DNA from: Sarocladium kiliense
Taxonomy: Eukaryota > Ascomycota > Sordariomycetes > Hypocreales > Sarocladiaceae
Direction of reading: 5' to 3'
Assembly (NCBI GenBank): GCA_030734395.1
Contig: JAUZTG010000048.1
Coordinates: 2,232,001 to 2,296,000 of the forward strand
DNA: 64,000 nt
Shown here: one piece after another, positions 22,856-33,119 of the stretch
Position numbering within the stretch: the first letter of the stretch is position 1
How the letters are laid out: each line of letters opens with the position of its first letter
Notes under the pieces: generated by a model
Told to the model about the DNA's origin: nothing
Database searches by the model: none
The model's input: only the letters and a program-made list of their open reading frames with translations
Made by a program: the position numbers and the translations under genes

Positions 22856-24482
22856 TCATCTGATATCGAGCTGGAAAGGCTTGAACCGACCGCCGACAGT
22901 TGCGCAGCGCGGACACGTCCTACGTGCTCCTTGTTCTGCCATCAGAACCTCAACACAGGCATGACAGATGCCACAGATACATTCCGTGCAGGCGAAAGAG
23001 TTTTTGAGCAGCGAAACATTCTTGCACGCGGCACAGTAGATCTGAGGATTCTGTGAGCTCCAGCTGGGTGAAGAATCAGACAGGCCGCGCGAACGCATAT
23101 GAAAGTTCTCGCCGCTCTCGGTACTGCTCTCCACAGATGGGAAAGGGTCCACTGTATCCTGGTTGTATGATGGTGGCGTCAGAGCTTGTTGCAGAGGAGA
23201 AGCCTGATAGCTGCCCGGTCCCTGGAATTGCTGCTGATTGAACGGTGGTAGTGAAGACCTGTGGAAAGACATGGGTGACTGTGGCATCTGTCTATGTCAT
23301 CAGCAATGCTATCTAACATCGACGATTATGAAGGAGTACTGACCGGTGTGCGATCTTCGTCAATATCGCCTGCAGCTGATGCTGCTTGATCGGCGGCATC
23401 TATCAGATCCTCCCATCGCTTACCGTAGTCCGCCGATGGCTCTAGTGATAGAGCGTTGCGATCGTTGCTATTGGGACGCATCCGCTCTTCGTTTTGGATT
23501 CTTTTCAGCCAATCCGCGGCAGAACCTCTTGAATTCTTCTTCTTGTGATGTGCCTCGCGGCCCCGCTTCGTGACCGACTGCTTCCTGGGACGATTCGGTC
23601 CGGGTCGCTGTAGTGGGGGAAGCGTTGATGATCGGCCAGGCGGCGAGTTGGCCAAGAGGGACGGAAGGATCTCGCGTTGTCGGTTCGGGTTGTTTGAGAA
23701 TGGATCGCTTGTAATGTCGTTGTTGGTCAGATGGATTGGTGGGAGTTCGATAGAGCTTCGAGGATATCGTCCATGTTCGCCGAAAGCCTGCAATCGCATC
23801 TGTCAGCATCCGCAATCCTTGAACAGTTCTGGGTGATGTATAGATAGGTGCTACTTACGACTCCTTCATCTGGATCTCGCTCCGGTTTGACACCGTGGAG
23901 TTCGGCAAGCACGGCGGCAGCACTGGCCGCTCCGATCAACGACGCTCCATTGGTATTAGCTGAATCGTCAATGCGACGAGGAGTGCCAGGATTGCTAGAA
24001 CCGGCGCGATAGTATCCGTGCCGATCGTGAAACCCTGATTTTCGTTTAGAGAAAGTCCTGAGAATGGCATCAAGTGATAACAGACCTTGTGTTGCTGGCG
24101 CCGCGGCCTGATCAGTGTGGCGGCGTTCAGAAGGCGGGGTGTTGATCATCAACAGGAAGCTCTCCTCAGTCGCAGGGAGCTTCGAGATGTAATGCTCTGG
24201 GTGCGCGCGACGAATATGCTCCTGCATAGAGCGGTATCGCTTCTCCTGCGCAGCGGAGGACTCTTGTCAGCAATTGAAATGATCTCGAACACCCCGGCGG
24301 CAATTCGCTGATAGGTTGGGGGCAATGAGTGGACAGTCGCCGCAGATCGTCCAACAATTCACACTTACTCCAATGCACCGCTTCCGACAACTTGATCCAT
24401 CTTGGTTCCGCAGGGGGCAGACCACCTCATTATTGGTGTCTGTGATGGAAAAGGAGGATGTTAAAGAAGATCGCGGCGGCAT
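22856..24482 (-). CDS. C2H2 zinc-finger plus C-terminal RING-like zinc protein
   Basis: Four exons: complement(22856..23287, 23344..23787, 23859..24245, 24369..24482), 458 aa, all junctions in phase 0. Residues 22-53 form a C2H2-like finger split by the first intron: Cys22, Cys32 (or 36), His48, His53 in CPLRNQDGSSC…QEHIRRAHPEHY. The middle ~300 residues are disordered, with a basic KRGREAHHKKKNSR patch (nuclear-localisation-like). The C-terminal residues ~400-443 carry about eight Cys in CxxC pairs (YCAACKN…CTECICGICHACVE…CPRC), a RING/zinc-ribbon-like module. Fungal proteins with this N-terminal finger are annotated as zinc-finger regulators; whether this acts as a DNA binder or an E3 ligase is unknown. 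The acceptors of exons 3 and 4 each have an alternative in-frame AG, so a few residues are uncertain. Confidence 0.85.
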
Positions 24483-27400
24483 CTTGACCCCACCATGCGT
24501 TGTCAATGAGTTGATGGCGACGTGCGACGACACTGTCCGGGGCAGTAGTTGTACGACGGAGAATGAGAGCTTCCAAGATCTGGAAGAACTGCACCATAGA
24601 TGTCCTAGATGAGGGATCGAAATGCCGAACCGACAAGGGAGCTTCCCGGATTATGTTACGTGGAGCGTTTCGAAGGTTGGGAGCTCGATGAAAGAGCTGT
24701 GGCGAGAAAGAGGTCCAGTGCCGGTACGCGAATCGCGGGGCCTTTGTGTAGCTGCGCGCGGAAGCGAACGGATGGAGTATGCTCTGGATAAGAATGTGGC
24801 CACGGTGATTCGATGATCGATTGTTCTATGAAGGCTGTCGCTACTCGGCGAGGAGACTTTGGTGACGATGTCAAGATTGAGGGGAAGGCGAGGCGCTCAT
24901 CGGTAAGCGAACTGCTTGTCTTCTTGCCGGAGATAAAGTGCGAAGGTCTGTGAAGCAATTGATGATGGAGCGAAGCTAATAAGAGGTCGAAGAATGAAAC
25001 CAGAATCCCGGACTAGCTTGAGGCGCCGGTGAAGACTGTATTGAAGGGGCGATGTAAGATGGTTGGTAAGAGTTCAGGATGATGAAAAGGTAGAATCAGA
25101 GGTGAGCAACTCTACGTCAGTAAGGGCAGTTGCGAACGGCATGTCAGCCAACGGAGGATGCCACCGAGTAAAGAAGGGGTAGGAGACGCCTCGAAGTGCC
25201 TTGCGTTCAGCTCCGAAGCTGCCATACGCTATCTCGAGCTGTAATGGTGTGTGAACGAGAGGGGAAATCGCCCACTGAGAGCGACGACCGGGTAGCAGGA
25301 AGACGGTGGTGGGAGGGGTGCTGGGCCTGGGAGGCAAGTCTAGAGGGTGGAATGTGGACGTTGATGGGTGAAGACAGGCAAACAGGCGGAAAAGAAGCGG
25401 ACGAAAGATGTTTGAGCGGAAGGAGTGAGTTAGTAGGTTCTGCACCAGTCCGTGACTCGGGTAGTGCTGGACGGAGGGCAGCCAGAGAGAGACGAAACCG
25501 AGGAGTCTGCTGGTGATCAAATCAACAACCTAGAGACAGGCCCACGGGCCAATGGAGAGCTCAAGATCATGTGTCTGAACAGCTTCTGCAAGCGACACAG
25601 CGCCGAGCCAAGCCCTGACGAGTAGCAAAGCGTGGTGGCAAAATGAGCTTTTTGCAGTCTTGACCTTGCCTGTGGTGCCCATGTGAGCAGAGCTGGTCGC
25701 TGCAACCGGGAGAAGCTTGTCGCCTCGAGCGGCTAAGGTCATGGGGAGCTAAGCTCCCGTTTAGCAGCAGTACCCAGTGGTCGGTGACAGGGTCACAGCT
25801 TTTCTCGGGGCGGCATGAATGACTCGATAGCGCATGCACCAGTGGCCGCAGGTCGGTTCATTTGGGTTGTCAGGGAAGCTGTCTGGAACTGTAGCTTTGC
25901 ATCATTGTACTGCGAGTCAAGCATGGGCTGACCAACGAGAGGGCGGTGCTTGGCCGTGACCCCCCTCTTCCTTTCGTAGTGTCCCCCTCCACCCCGCCTA
26001 AGCTGGGAAGGGTCTTTCTCGAGTCGCTGGGGCGCATGGAGCTGCCATGGCTGATGGCTGAGGGAGGCTTTGGCCGGGCTGAGAAGCGCAGAAACGGAGG
26101 GGTGTGTCGTGACTCCAACGTCAAGGCTGTCGTCGTTAGTAGAATTTCTTTTGGTTAAGCGAGCAAAGTTTTACTTTCGCTGCTTCATTCTGTTGTTTTC
26201 ACAGGGAATGAACTTTGCACACGTTCGTCCACTGCTCCTTCCCGACATTGACCGAGGTGGATCCAGTGTTAGCAGCAGACAAAGCACGAGCTCCCTGGAG
26301 CTTGGAGCTTCCCCCAGTAATTGACGCCCCGCTGCATCGCGCCTGGCACCTTGGTCTTGGGCCCTTGCTGCCAGTGAGCTAGCTAGAATCATGGAACAGT
26401 GGGGGAGTAGTGGGGCTGCTGAAGAACTGTAGAGAGGGGGTCTCCCTGTTCGCATTGCTTTGCATTCCCTGCATTCCCTGTTATCGGATAAGCCCACCAC
26501 CGAGCTCCAGCTTCAGCTCACGAGAGCTTTCGCAAGCTTACCACAGCTGACCAGAGCTCATTGTCCACACATCCTGGGCATGATCAAGGCAATCTCACAT
26601 CAGGATTACATTCGTTTCTCGATCGCAACTTTCAATAGTCCATCTTGGGTTTGCCATGCTTTCGGCACTGTCGGCGACGCCGATACGTCAATCACCTGCC
26701 ATTCTACTTTCGCTAGTGCGTTTCCGGCATTGTTGCTGTTGGGCTATTCACTTCACACTTTTTTTTGCTGCCTTCTTGCTCTTCTCGCCACCGAAATCTC
26801 GAGTCATTCAGGGGACTGGATCTCGAATGTCTCACAGCATTGCCAGCTTGAGGCTGATGCGATCGCAATTAGACCGAGGCAAGCCAGAAAAAAATTGTGT
26901 CCGTAGCTCCAAGGTCAGCACTCGTTCCTGTTGTGGGTGCAAGCTGCCGTAGCACCATGCCGGCTTAGACGCCGAGAGCTCAGATCCTTGACATGTCATG
27001 CGTCCTGCCATCGTTAGCAACTGGCTACGAGCTACAGGCTCCATCACGTCACTGACAGGGGTCTCTGCTCTTACTACAAGCCACGCGCCGTATTTCGTGG
27101 AAGACTATCATCGCATGTATAGCAGACAACAGTATAAGCCTAGAATCGCAAGAGACTTTCCCCAAAGCATTCCTGCCCACGCTCGGGGCGCTTCCTTCCA
27201 GGAGGAGAACACGAGGGCTCACGATGCTTGGACACCATTTGTCACCGTTCGAGGTCGAAGTATTGAGCGCCACGAGAATAGCTCCAGTCAAGTATTTCGA
27301 ACATGGAACTCAAGAAGAAGACAAAGCCCAGCCTGTACGTGTTCTGACTGCGGTCACCAATCACTTGTACATTCGCAACATATCATTACGGTGCTGGGTT

Positions 27401-27544
27401 TGTGACTATCGAGCACTCGAGACATGGCAGGGATAACTATAGAACGATGCCTGGGTTGCAGAGGACATGGGACGGTGCTCGTTGTCAACATCTGCATGGC
27501 GCCTTATGCTTTGCTATTTGTCTTACTGGTACCCTGAAAGCTAT
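24483..27544. other. 3 kb gene-free region
   Basis: Upstream of the C2H2/RING-like gene and downstream of the Tls1 gene. The open frames at 24656-24958, 25074-25520, 26460-26906 and 26998-27405 overlap opposite-strand frames and resemble no family. A cluster of AGCTC/GAGCT motifs lies at about 26500-26560. No gene is supported. Confidence 0.45.
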
Positions 27545-28738
27545 TCACTTCCTACCTTCCTTCTCCTTCCTCAACAGCGCATCCCGTACCGCTGCCCTCG
27601 CATTCCTACTACCTCCCAGCTTCGGCCCCTTCAGCACGTCCTCGCCTTGCCCAGGCGCCGCGGCTGCCTGGGCTGGTTTCTTTCGCTGTCGCCGACGAGC
27701 CATGTCGTCCATGTACTGCCGTTGGAACTGCTCTGCAAGACGGTCATCTGCCGTGGAGCCGTCGGCATCGCCATCCTGCAGATCGAGACCTGTGATTGGG
27801 GTTTCGGGTTGTGTAGTATCGTAGACGTCGACTGATCTTTGCATTAGTAGGGAGTACGAATGATCAAGTGGACCGTACGAGCTTACGTCTGTTCTCATGG
27901 AGGATCGCTTCGACGAGCTGGTCGCGCTTCACGTCATCGCTTGCGCGGCGTTTCCGTCCCCTCCAAGGCTTGCCATCTGGGCCGAGACGTTGTTTCTTCG
28001 GAGCTGGGGCGAGGCCTTGGTGTTGTGGCGGTTTTCGTGTAGGAACCTCGCTAAGATCGACTTCCATAAGCCTACCGTGACGAGTGGGCTGCTCTACCGT
28101 GGGGTCGACAGCTGTTGATGATGTTGCTCCAGCCGATGTAGCTACTGTTGCTGATGATGATGAGTTCTGCGGGTCGGATGGTCGAGAATTATCTGTGTGG
28201 GAAGAGGTGGTGGGTTCGGCGCGGCGTGATAGTCGGGATTCTATGTATTCAGTCCTTCAATGATTAGTCGCTGCTCAAGATAGCCGGGCGAGGAGTTTCC
28301 GGGAAGGCATGGGAAATAGACGTACATGTGCTTGTCATTAAGGGAGGAAACCAGTCCAGTCTGGTGGGTGAAGCGATTCGTGATGCCTTGTACCACCGCG
28401 GCCTCGCCATGCTGCGCTGCGCGCGAGGCGACCAGCGCGCTGCTCGTCGAGTCGCTTGCGGGATCGAGTCTTGAACCTGTCGCTGAGAATCCAACGCCAC
28501 CGGCGCGTGCCTTTCTGGCGTTGCGCAATCTCAACGCTGCAGCTGCGGAGGTGCGCTCATCTTCATCCTCACTTGGGTTGTTGTCGCGCGCTGCAGCTAA
28601 GGGGACTGTGGACTCGGCGGCCCGGTGTGAGGAGTCTTCTCGCTGGCGATAAATTTTGCGCTTCTTTCCGGGTCGAAATCGAATGGGCTCATCAGCTGTG
28701 CCGGTGTGAGTATCGCTTTGGGGAGGTTCTGAAGACAT
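27545..28738 (-). CDS. tls1: Tls1/C9orf78 (Hep59 family) splicing-associated protein
   Basis: Three exons: complement(27545..27831, 27887..28254, 28326..28738), 355 aa. The first intron acceptor is GAAG, which restores NDKHMTEYIESRL; the second restores ENRLDVYDTTQPE. Landmarks are the N-terminal IRFRPGKKRKIYRQRE, the RFTHQTGLVSSLNDKHM motif leading into the YIE(S/E)RL helix that defines the Hep59 family, and a basic C-terminus. In fission yeast Tls1 binds the Brr2 helicase and promotes splicing of shelterin transcripts; the human homologue is a spliceosome component. It should therefore be a nuclear spliceosome cofactor. It lies head to head with the acylphosphatase and close to PRP16, another spliceosome gene. 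Confidence 0.9.
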
Positions 28739-29121
28739 GGTTGAAGGTCGGTCAGAAAGAGGGAATGAAGGTGGAAGAAATGCGAACGTGGTTGTGGGGT
28801 GGCCGATATAGGAAAGCCAGCCATTGCACGTACAACGATGATCAACAGGACAGCCAGAGCCGTGTTACCAGCTCATTCATACCAGCAATCGCATGTTCTC
28901 ATCTTCCCTATGTATTTGGATCTGACGCGATCTTCTATGCTGCAAATGTCATCTGGAACTGATCCAACTTAGTGTGAAGAGAGTGTCGATATAGACGAGT
29001 ACCGGCTGCTGATCAGTGATTGGCTATGACGTCGCCTTACTAGGGGACCAACTTCAGCAATCGGTCCATCCAGCCCAAACCTCATCCGAACAGTATCTAT
29101 TCCAGTCCTCAACACACAGTC
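28739..29121. promoter_or_regulatory. Divergent promoter of tls1 (-) and acylphosphatase (+)
   Basis: 383 nt between the start codons. No coding sequence is seen. Confidence 0.55.
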
Positions 29122-29654
29122 ATGGCAAGCAAAAGAGTATGATGCATTGATCCTGTCGTTTCTCGCAACAGGCCTGACGGTTCTTTACAGGTCTTCTTCA
29201 TTGCCCATGGAGGCCAGGTCCAAGGTCCGTAACATGCCTCACGATATCAACACTCACTGGCCGTCCAAGAAACACGAAGCTAATCTGCAAGCAGGTGTCG
29301 GCTTCCGGTAGGCGCCTAGTCTTCACCCCTCTATGCGCGTATCAGTGTCCCCCTCTGACATTTTTCTTAGCTACTTTGCTCAGAAGAGGGCCAAAGAATA
29401 TGGCGTGACTGGATGGTGCCGCAACACCCCAGATAACAAGGTGAGAGACAACCTTGGGAACTCGGTTTTCTGGGCGATATTGCTGACGTGTGGATGGAAA
29501 ACAGGTCGAAGGAGAAGCACAGGGAGACGACGACGCCATGTCGAAGTTCCTCAAGGCAGTGGACGAGGGTCCTTCACACGCAAAAGTCGTCCAGCTAACG
29601 ACAGAAGGCCGAGACGTGGTTGAGGGTGAATCAAGCTTCGATATCAGACACTAG
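29122..29654 (+). CDS. Acylphosphatase, five short exons including a 13-nt microexon
   Basis: Exons join(29122..29136, 29191..29224, 29295..29307, 29371..29440, 29505..29654) give 93 aa, the normal acylphosphatase size. Every exon is short, so no long open frame marks the gene; it appears only when spliced. The product MASKRVFFIAHGGQVQGVGF continues RYFAQKRAKEYGVTGWCRNTPDNKVEG. It has the catalytic Arg21 in the QVQGVGFR phosphate loop and the catalytic Asn39 in GWCRNTP. The enzyme hydrolyses carboxyl-phosphate bonds such as acetyl or 1,3-bisphosphoglyceryl phosphate in the cytosol. The second signature usually has Gly where Asn43 stands (PDN for PDG), a mild deviation. Introns of 54, 70, 63 and 64 nt all have GT…AG borders. 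It converges on PRP16, with 97 nt between the stops. Confidence 0.93.
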
Positions 29655-29751
29655 AGATGCTCAAGCAAACAAATGTTCGAGAAAGGAACGCCTGCATGAT
29701 GGTATTACGCCTCCGTCTAGGATCCAAAAACACAGAAACGGCATTACGCCT

Positions 29752-32667
29752 CTAGAAACCTCGCCCTCTTCGCTTGACGATGGGCTTCTTCACCGCTCCC
29801 TGGGTCGTGAACTTCTTTGCAGTACCAGCTGACTTCTTCTTCACGCTCGTCCTTTCCTCCTCCGCCAACTTCTGCTCCTCCTCTCGCCGTTTATCCTCCG
29901 CCATCTTGGCTTCGATTTCCACCTTGCGGTTAAATTCCGTTTCGGTCACCCGCTTATCTCGAATCGAGAATCCCTTCTCCTTGACTGAGTAGAACACACC
30001 GCCTAGGTCTGCAAGCCAATGGGGATCGACTGCCGTCACTGTGGACACATACACCTTGGATGTGAGCATCAGCTCGTGGTAAACCACGTAGTCTGGCGGG
30101 TGGCCTGCATATAGGGCACTGGTGGGGTGAAGCTGCACCCCTAGATTCGTCCGCAGATTGATATACTCCCCTGAGCCCTTGTACTTCGCCGCCTGGTGGT
30201 AGTACCCAGCGCAGATGCACTTCCGGATAACGTCCCAGTCAGTTCCGCAGCTGACCATCTCCATCTTCTGCATTTTGACGATATCCATCAGCTGATCGCG
30301 AATCTCCTTGGCTCGCTTCAGAGACTTGGAGTGTAAGAAGTGCTCAATGCACCATCCCTCGGAGAACCGCTTCAACTTCCACTCGTCGTATACACGCAAG
30401 TATGTCAGGTGATCCGACTCGTGAACCCAGAACTTCTCACGTGCAGCATCAGCCTCTTCCTGTCTCTCCTTCGGTCGATAAAAGACATTGGGGACGGAGA
30501 GCATGGATACAATAGTAACCATCTCCTCGCTACACCCGTACTGCTCAGCCGTGATAAGCATCTTGGCAAGTGAAGGGTCCATAGGGAAAGCGCTCATCTT
30601 GCGGCCCAGCTCCGTCAGCTCTCCCAGATTGTCCAGCGCGCCGAGAGCCCACAAGTCGAACATGGACGTAGAGATGGTGTCCTGCGGAGGGGGGTCCATG
30701 AAGTCAAAGTCCATCAGATCCTTGACCCCTAGCGACTTAAGCATCAGCACGGTGTTGGCAAGATTCGTGCGCTGGATTTCCGGGATAGTTTGTATGTAAA
30801 GCTCTTCCTTGAACGCCTTCTCGGTGTACAGTCGGTAGGCCTCTCCAGGCTCTGTGCGACCAGCACGACCTGAACGCTGGGAGGCGTTGGCTTGCGAGAT
30901 GGGAGTGATCTGAAGTGTATCCATGCCCATCTTGGGATTGTACACCTTCATTTTTGAGTAGCCAGCGTCGACAACGAATTTGATTCCGTCGACTGTCAGA
31001 CTTGTCTCAGCGATGTTGGTCGCGACAATGCACTTGCGTACACCGGGCGCAGCTCTGTCGAAAATCTTGGCTTGCAAGTCTGCTGGCATCTGACTGTAGA
31101 TCGGCAGGATGCTAAGTTTTGGAGGATCGTTCAAGGCATCGAGCCGCTTTTGGACAAGCTCGCACGTTACTTCGATGTCCTCCTGGCCTGTCATAAAGAC
31201 AAGGATATCACCCGGACCCTTGGACACGTGGATCGCCAGTACCTGCTGTACAGCTTGGTCGACATAGTCCTCGACAGGTGACCGATGAAACATAACATTG
31301 ACGGGAAAGGTTCGCCCAGGGATAGTGAAATCCGGTGCTCCTCCGAAGAAGTCTGAAAAGCGCTTGGCGTTCATAGTTGCCGAGGTGACGATGAGTTTGA
31401 GATCTCGCCGTCTCTGCAAGATCTTCTTGATGAGACCCATCAGAATGTCGGTGTTCAGTGCCCGTTCGTGTGCTTCGTCCATAATAATACAGCTGTACCG
31501 GTCCATGTCAGGTTCGTTGAGGGACTCTCGCAACAGAATACCGTCTGTCAAGTACTTGATCTTGGTCTCTTCGCTGGTGTAGTCCTCGAATCGAATAGCA
31601 TATCCAACAGTGCTTCCGAGAGGGACCTCCATCTCTTCCGCCACTCGTTTCGCAACACTCATGGCTGCAACACGACGGGGCTGAGTGCAACCGATGATGC
31701 CCGTCTTCCCGTAGCCATCCTCGTACAGGAATTGTGTCAGCTGCGTCGTCTTGCCGGAACCTGTCTCGCCGATCACGATGGTGACTTGGTTCTCCCTGAT
31801 GACTCTCAAGAGATCTTCACGGACAGCAAATGCTGGAAGGAATTCCCTCTGCTCCCGAAGCGATTTTGACTGGCTGAAGTTGCTGGCTCCCTCACGCTTC
31901 TGCATGTGCGTGCTAAACTTGTTGCCCTTGGCAGCCTCCTCCTCCCCTGCCATAGGCAATGCACTGTCGCCGTCCTCTTCTTTTGTCCCCATGATGTTTC
32001 CCAGTGCCGTTCCCGCCATACTCGTTGCTTGTTGCGCTTGTCTCTGCCGTTCCCGTTGTTGCCTGACCTCCCTGACCACCTTACTCCCCTTCCGGCTGAA
32101 GACCGCCATATCGCTTTGATAGTCTCTGACTGCAGGAACAGGGTCGAGCTGCTTCGTGAAGATCGTTCGGCCGTCGAGAAAAGGTGGTCGCAGGTCATGG
32201 ACTAGCAGGTGCACTCTGGTAGTCTCTTGGTCGTCAAAGTCGGACTCCATGTCCCTCCTCTGCGCGACACCAGACGACAACATCCTGTTCGTCTCCCATG
32301 CATCATTCTCTTTGTTCCTCTGCTCCTGGCGGGCATCGAAACGGCCCACCATCTGTTGTGCTTTCGCCATCTCCTGCTGTTGGCCATCGTATGTTGAAGT
32401 GTCGTAGGAGGCGAAAGGGTTGTAGGAGTCGTCGCCGAATACATGACCACCGAGCTCATCACTGCCATACCAGTCGCGGTCCAAGGCTAATGAGTCCTCA
32501 TCTGTCGGCTTGACTGCCTCCTGTTCTCTGGCTGGCGTCTGCGCGTACCGCGACTGTGCGCGAGGAGTCGAGCCGCGCGACCCATTGGTGAATCTGCTCT
32601 GTGACCTAGCCGAGTCGATGCGTCTTCTTTTGGGATTGAATCCCCCATACTCCCGATCGTCCGCCAT
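29752..32667 (-). CDS. PRP16: Pre-mRNA-splicing DEAH-box ATPase PRP16 (DHX38)
   Basis: A single uninterrupted exon of 971 aa. The N-terminal ~290 residues are charged and contain the PRP16-specific VHLLVHDLRPPFLDGR and AVRDYQSDMAVFSRKGS blocks, which separate it from PRP2, PRP22 and PRP43. Helicase motifs are Walker A GETGSGKT (300-307), DEAH (397-400), SAT (429-431) and motif VI QRSGRAGR; the winged-helix, ratchet and OB regions follow. PRP16 remodels the spliceosome after the first transesterification, permitting exon ligation. The C-terminal ~70 residues are Lys/Glu-rich, then basic. It is notable for being intronless among heavily spliced neighbours. It shares a 452-nt promoter with PWP1. 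Confidence 0.97.
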   Translation of the reverse strand: MADDREYGGFNPKRRRIDSARSQSRFTNGSRGSTPRAQSRYAQTPAREQEAVKPTDEDSLALDRDWYGSDELGGHVFGDDSYNPFASYDTSTYDGQQQEMAKAQQMVGRFDARQEQRNKENDAWETNRMLSSGVAQRRDMESDFDDQETTRVHLLVHDLRPPFLDGRTIFTKQLDPVPAVRDYQSDMAVFSRKGSKVVREVRQQRERQRQAQQATSMAGTALGNIMGTKEEDGDSALPMAGEEEAAKGNKFSTHMQKREGASNFSQSKSLREQREFLPAFAVREDLLRVIRENQVTIVIGETGSGKTTQLTQFLYEDGYGKTGIIGCTQPRRVAAMSVAKRVAEEMEVPLGSTVGYAIRFEDYTSEETKIKYLTDGILLRESLNEPDMDRYSCIIMDEAHERALNTDILMGLIKKILQRRRDLKLIVTSATMNAKRFSDFFGGAPDFTIPGRTFPVNVMFHRSPVEDYVDQAVQQVLAIHVSKGPGDILVFMTGQEDIEVTCELVQKRLDALNDPPKLSILPIYSQMPADLQAKIFDRAAPGVRKCIVATNIAETSLTVDGIKFVVDAGYSKMKVYNPKMGMDTLQITPISQANASQRSGRAGRTEPGEAYRLYTEKAFKEELYIQTIPEIQRTNLANTVLMLKSLGVKDLMDFDFMDPPPQDTISTSMFDLWALGALDNLGELTELGRKMSAFPMDPSLAKMLITAEQYGCSEEMVTIVSMLSVPNVFYRPKERQEEADAAREKFWVHESDHLTYLRVYDEWKLKRFSEGWCIEHFLHSKSLKRAKEIRDQLMDIVKMQKMEMVSCGTDWDVIRKCICAGYYHQAAKYKGSGEYINLRTNLGVQLHPTSALYAGHPPDYVVYHELMLTSKVYVSTVTAVDPHWLADLGGVFYSVKEKGFSIRDKRVTETEFNRKVEIEAKMAEDKRREEEQKLAEEERTSVKKKSAGTAKKFTTQGAVKKPIVKRRGRGF

Positions 32668-33119
32668 TTATGGATATCGATTTGCAAGTTGTCGCGGAAG
32701 CTCGCAAGCTCCTTGCTATGATGATGTCGCTTGGTTCGCGTCCTGGGACGGGAACAGCGAGCTTTTCCCACTGTGCAACCCTAACATAACCCTAACCTGC
32801 TTGCTCTTCGCACATTTGGTCTCACTTTGCGACGCCCGCCTCATCAAAATTCTGAGTCTACCAAGTCGATCTTACCAGAATGGCACACTAGAAACAGAAG
32901 CAAGCTGGTTTGTAACTAAGTACGGAGCGAATCAGGACAAGATATAACCATTGTCATTTCTTCGACAGAGAAGTAGGTACACGGCAGGGCTTATCGATAA
33001 GCCCCCACTACCAGAAATTTTTGGGAGTCCCGCCTCTGGCTTGGGAATCTACAAGGCCGCCACATACAATTTCATTGCTTGTCGCATTTTTTTGGCGTTT
33101 GTGATACCCAGGAGTCACG
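32668..33119. promoter_or_regulatory. Divergent PRP16/PWP1 promoter with telobox pair and palindrome
   Basis: 452 nt between start codons. It holds two AACCCTAAC teloboxes at 32777-32785 and 32788-32796, which are TTAGGG-type Tbf1 sites known from fungal promoters of ribosome-related genes. It also has an 18-bp perfect palindrome centred on ATCGAT at 32987-33004. Both are seen directly; regulatory function is inferred. Confidence 0.7.

Noticed and set aside
26460..26906. 148-codon + strand open frame with a hydrophobic stretch
   Set aside because: It is isolated, overlaps antisense frames, has no good start context and no family resemblance.
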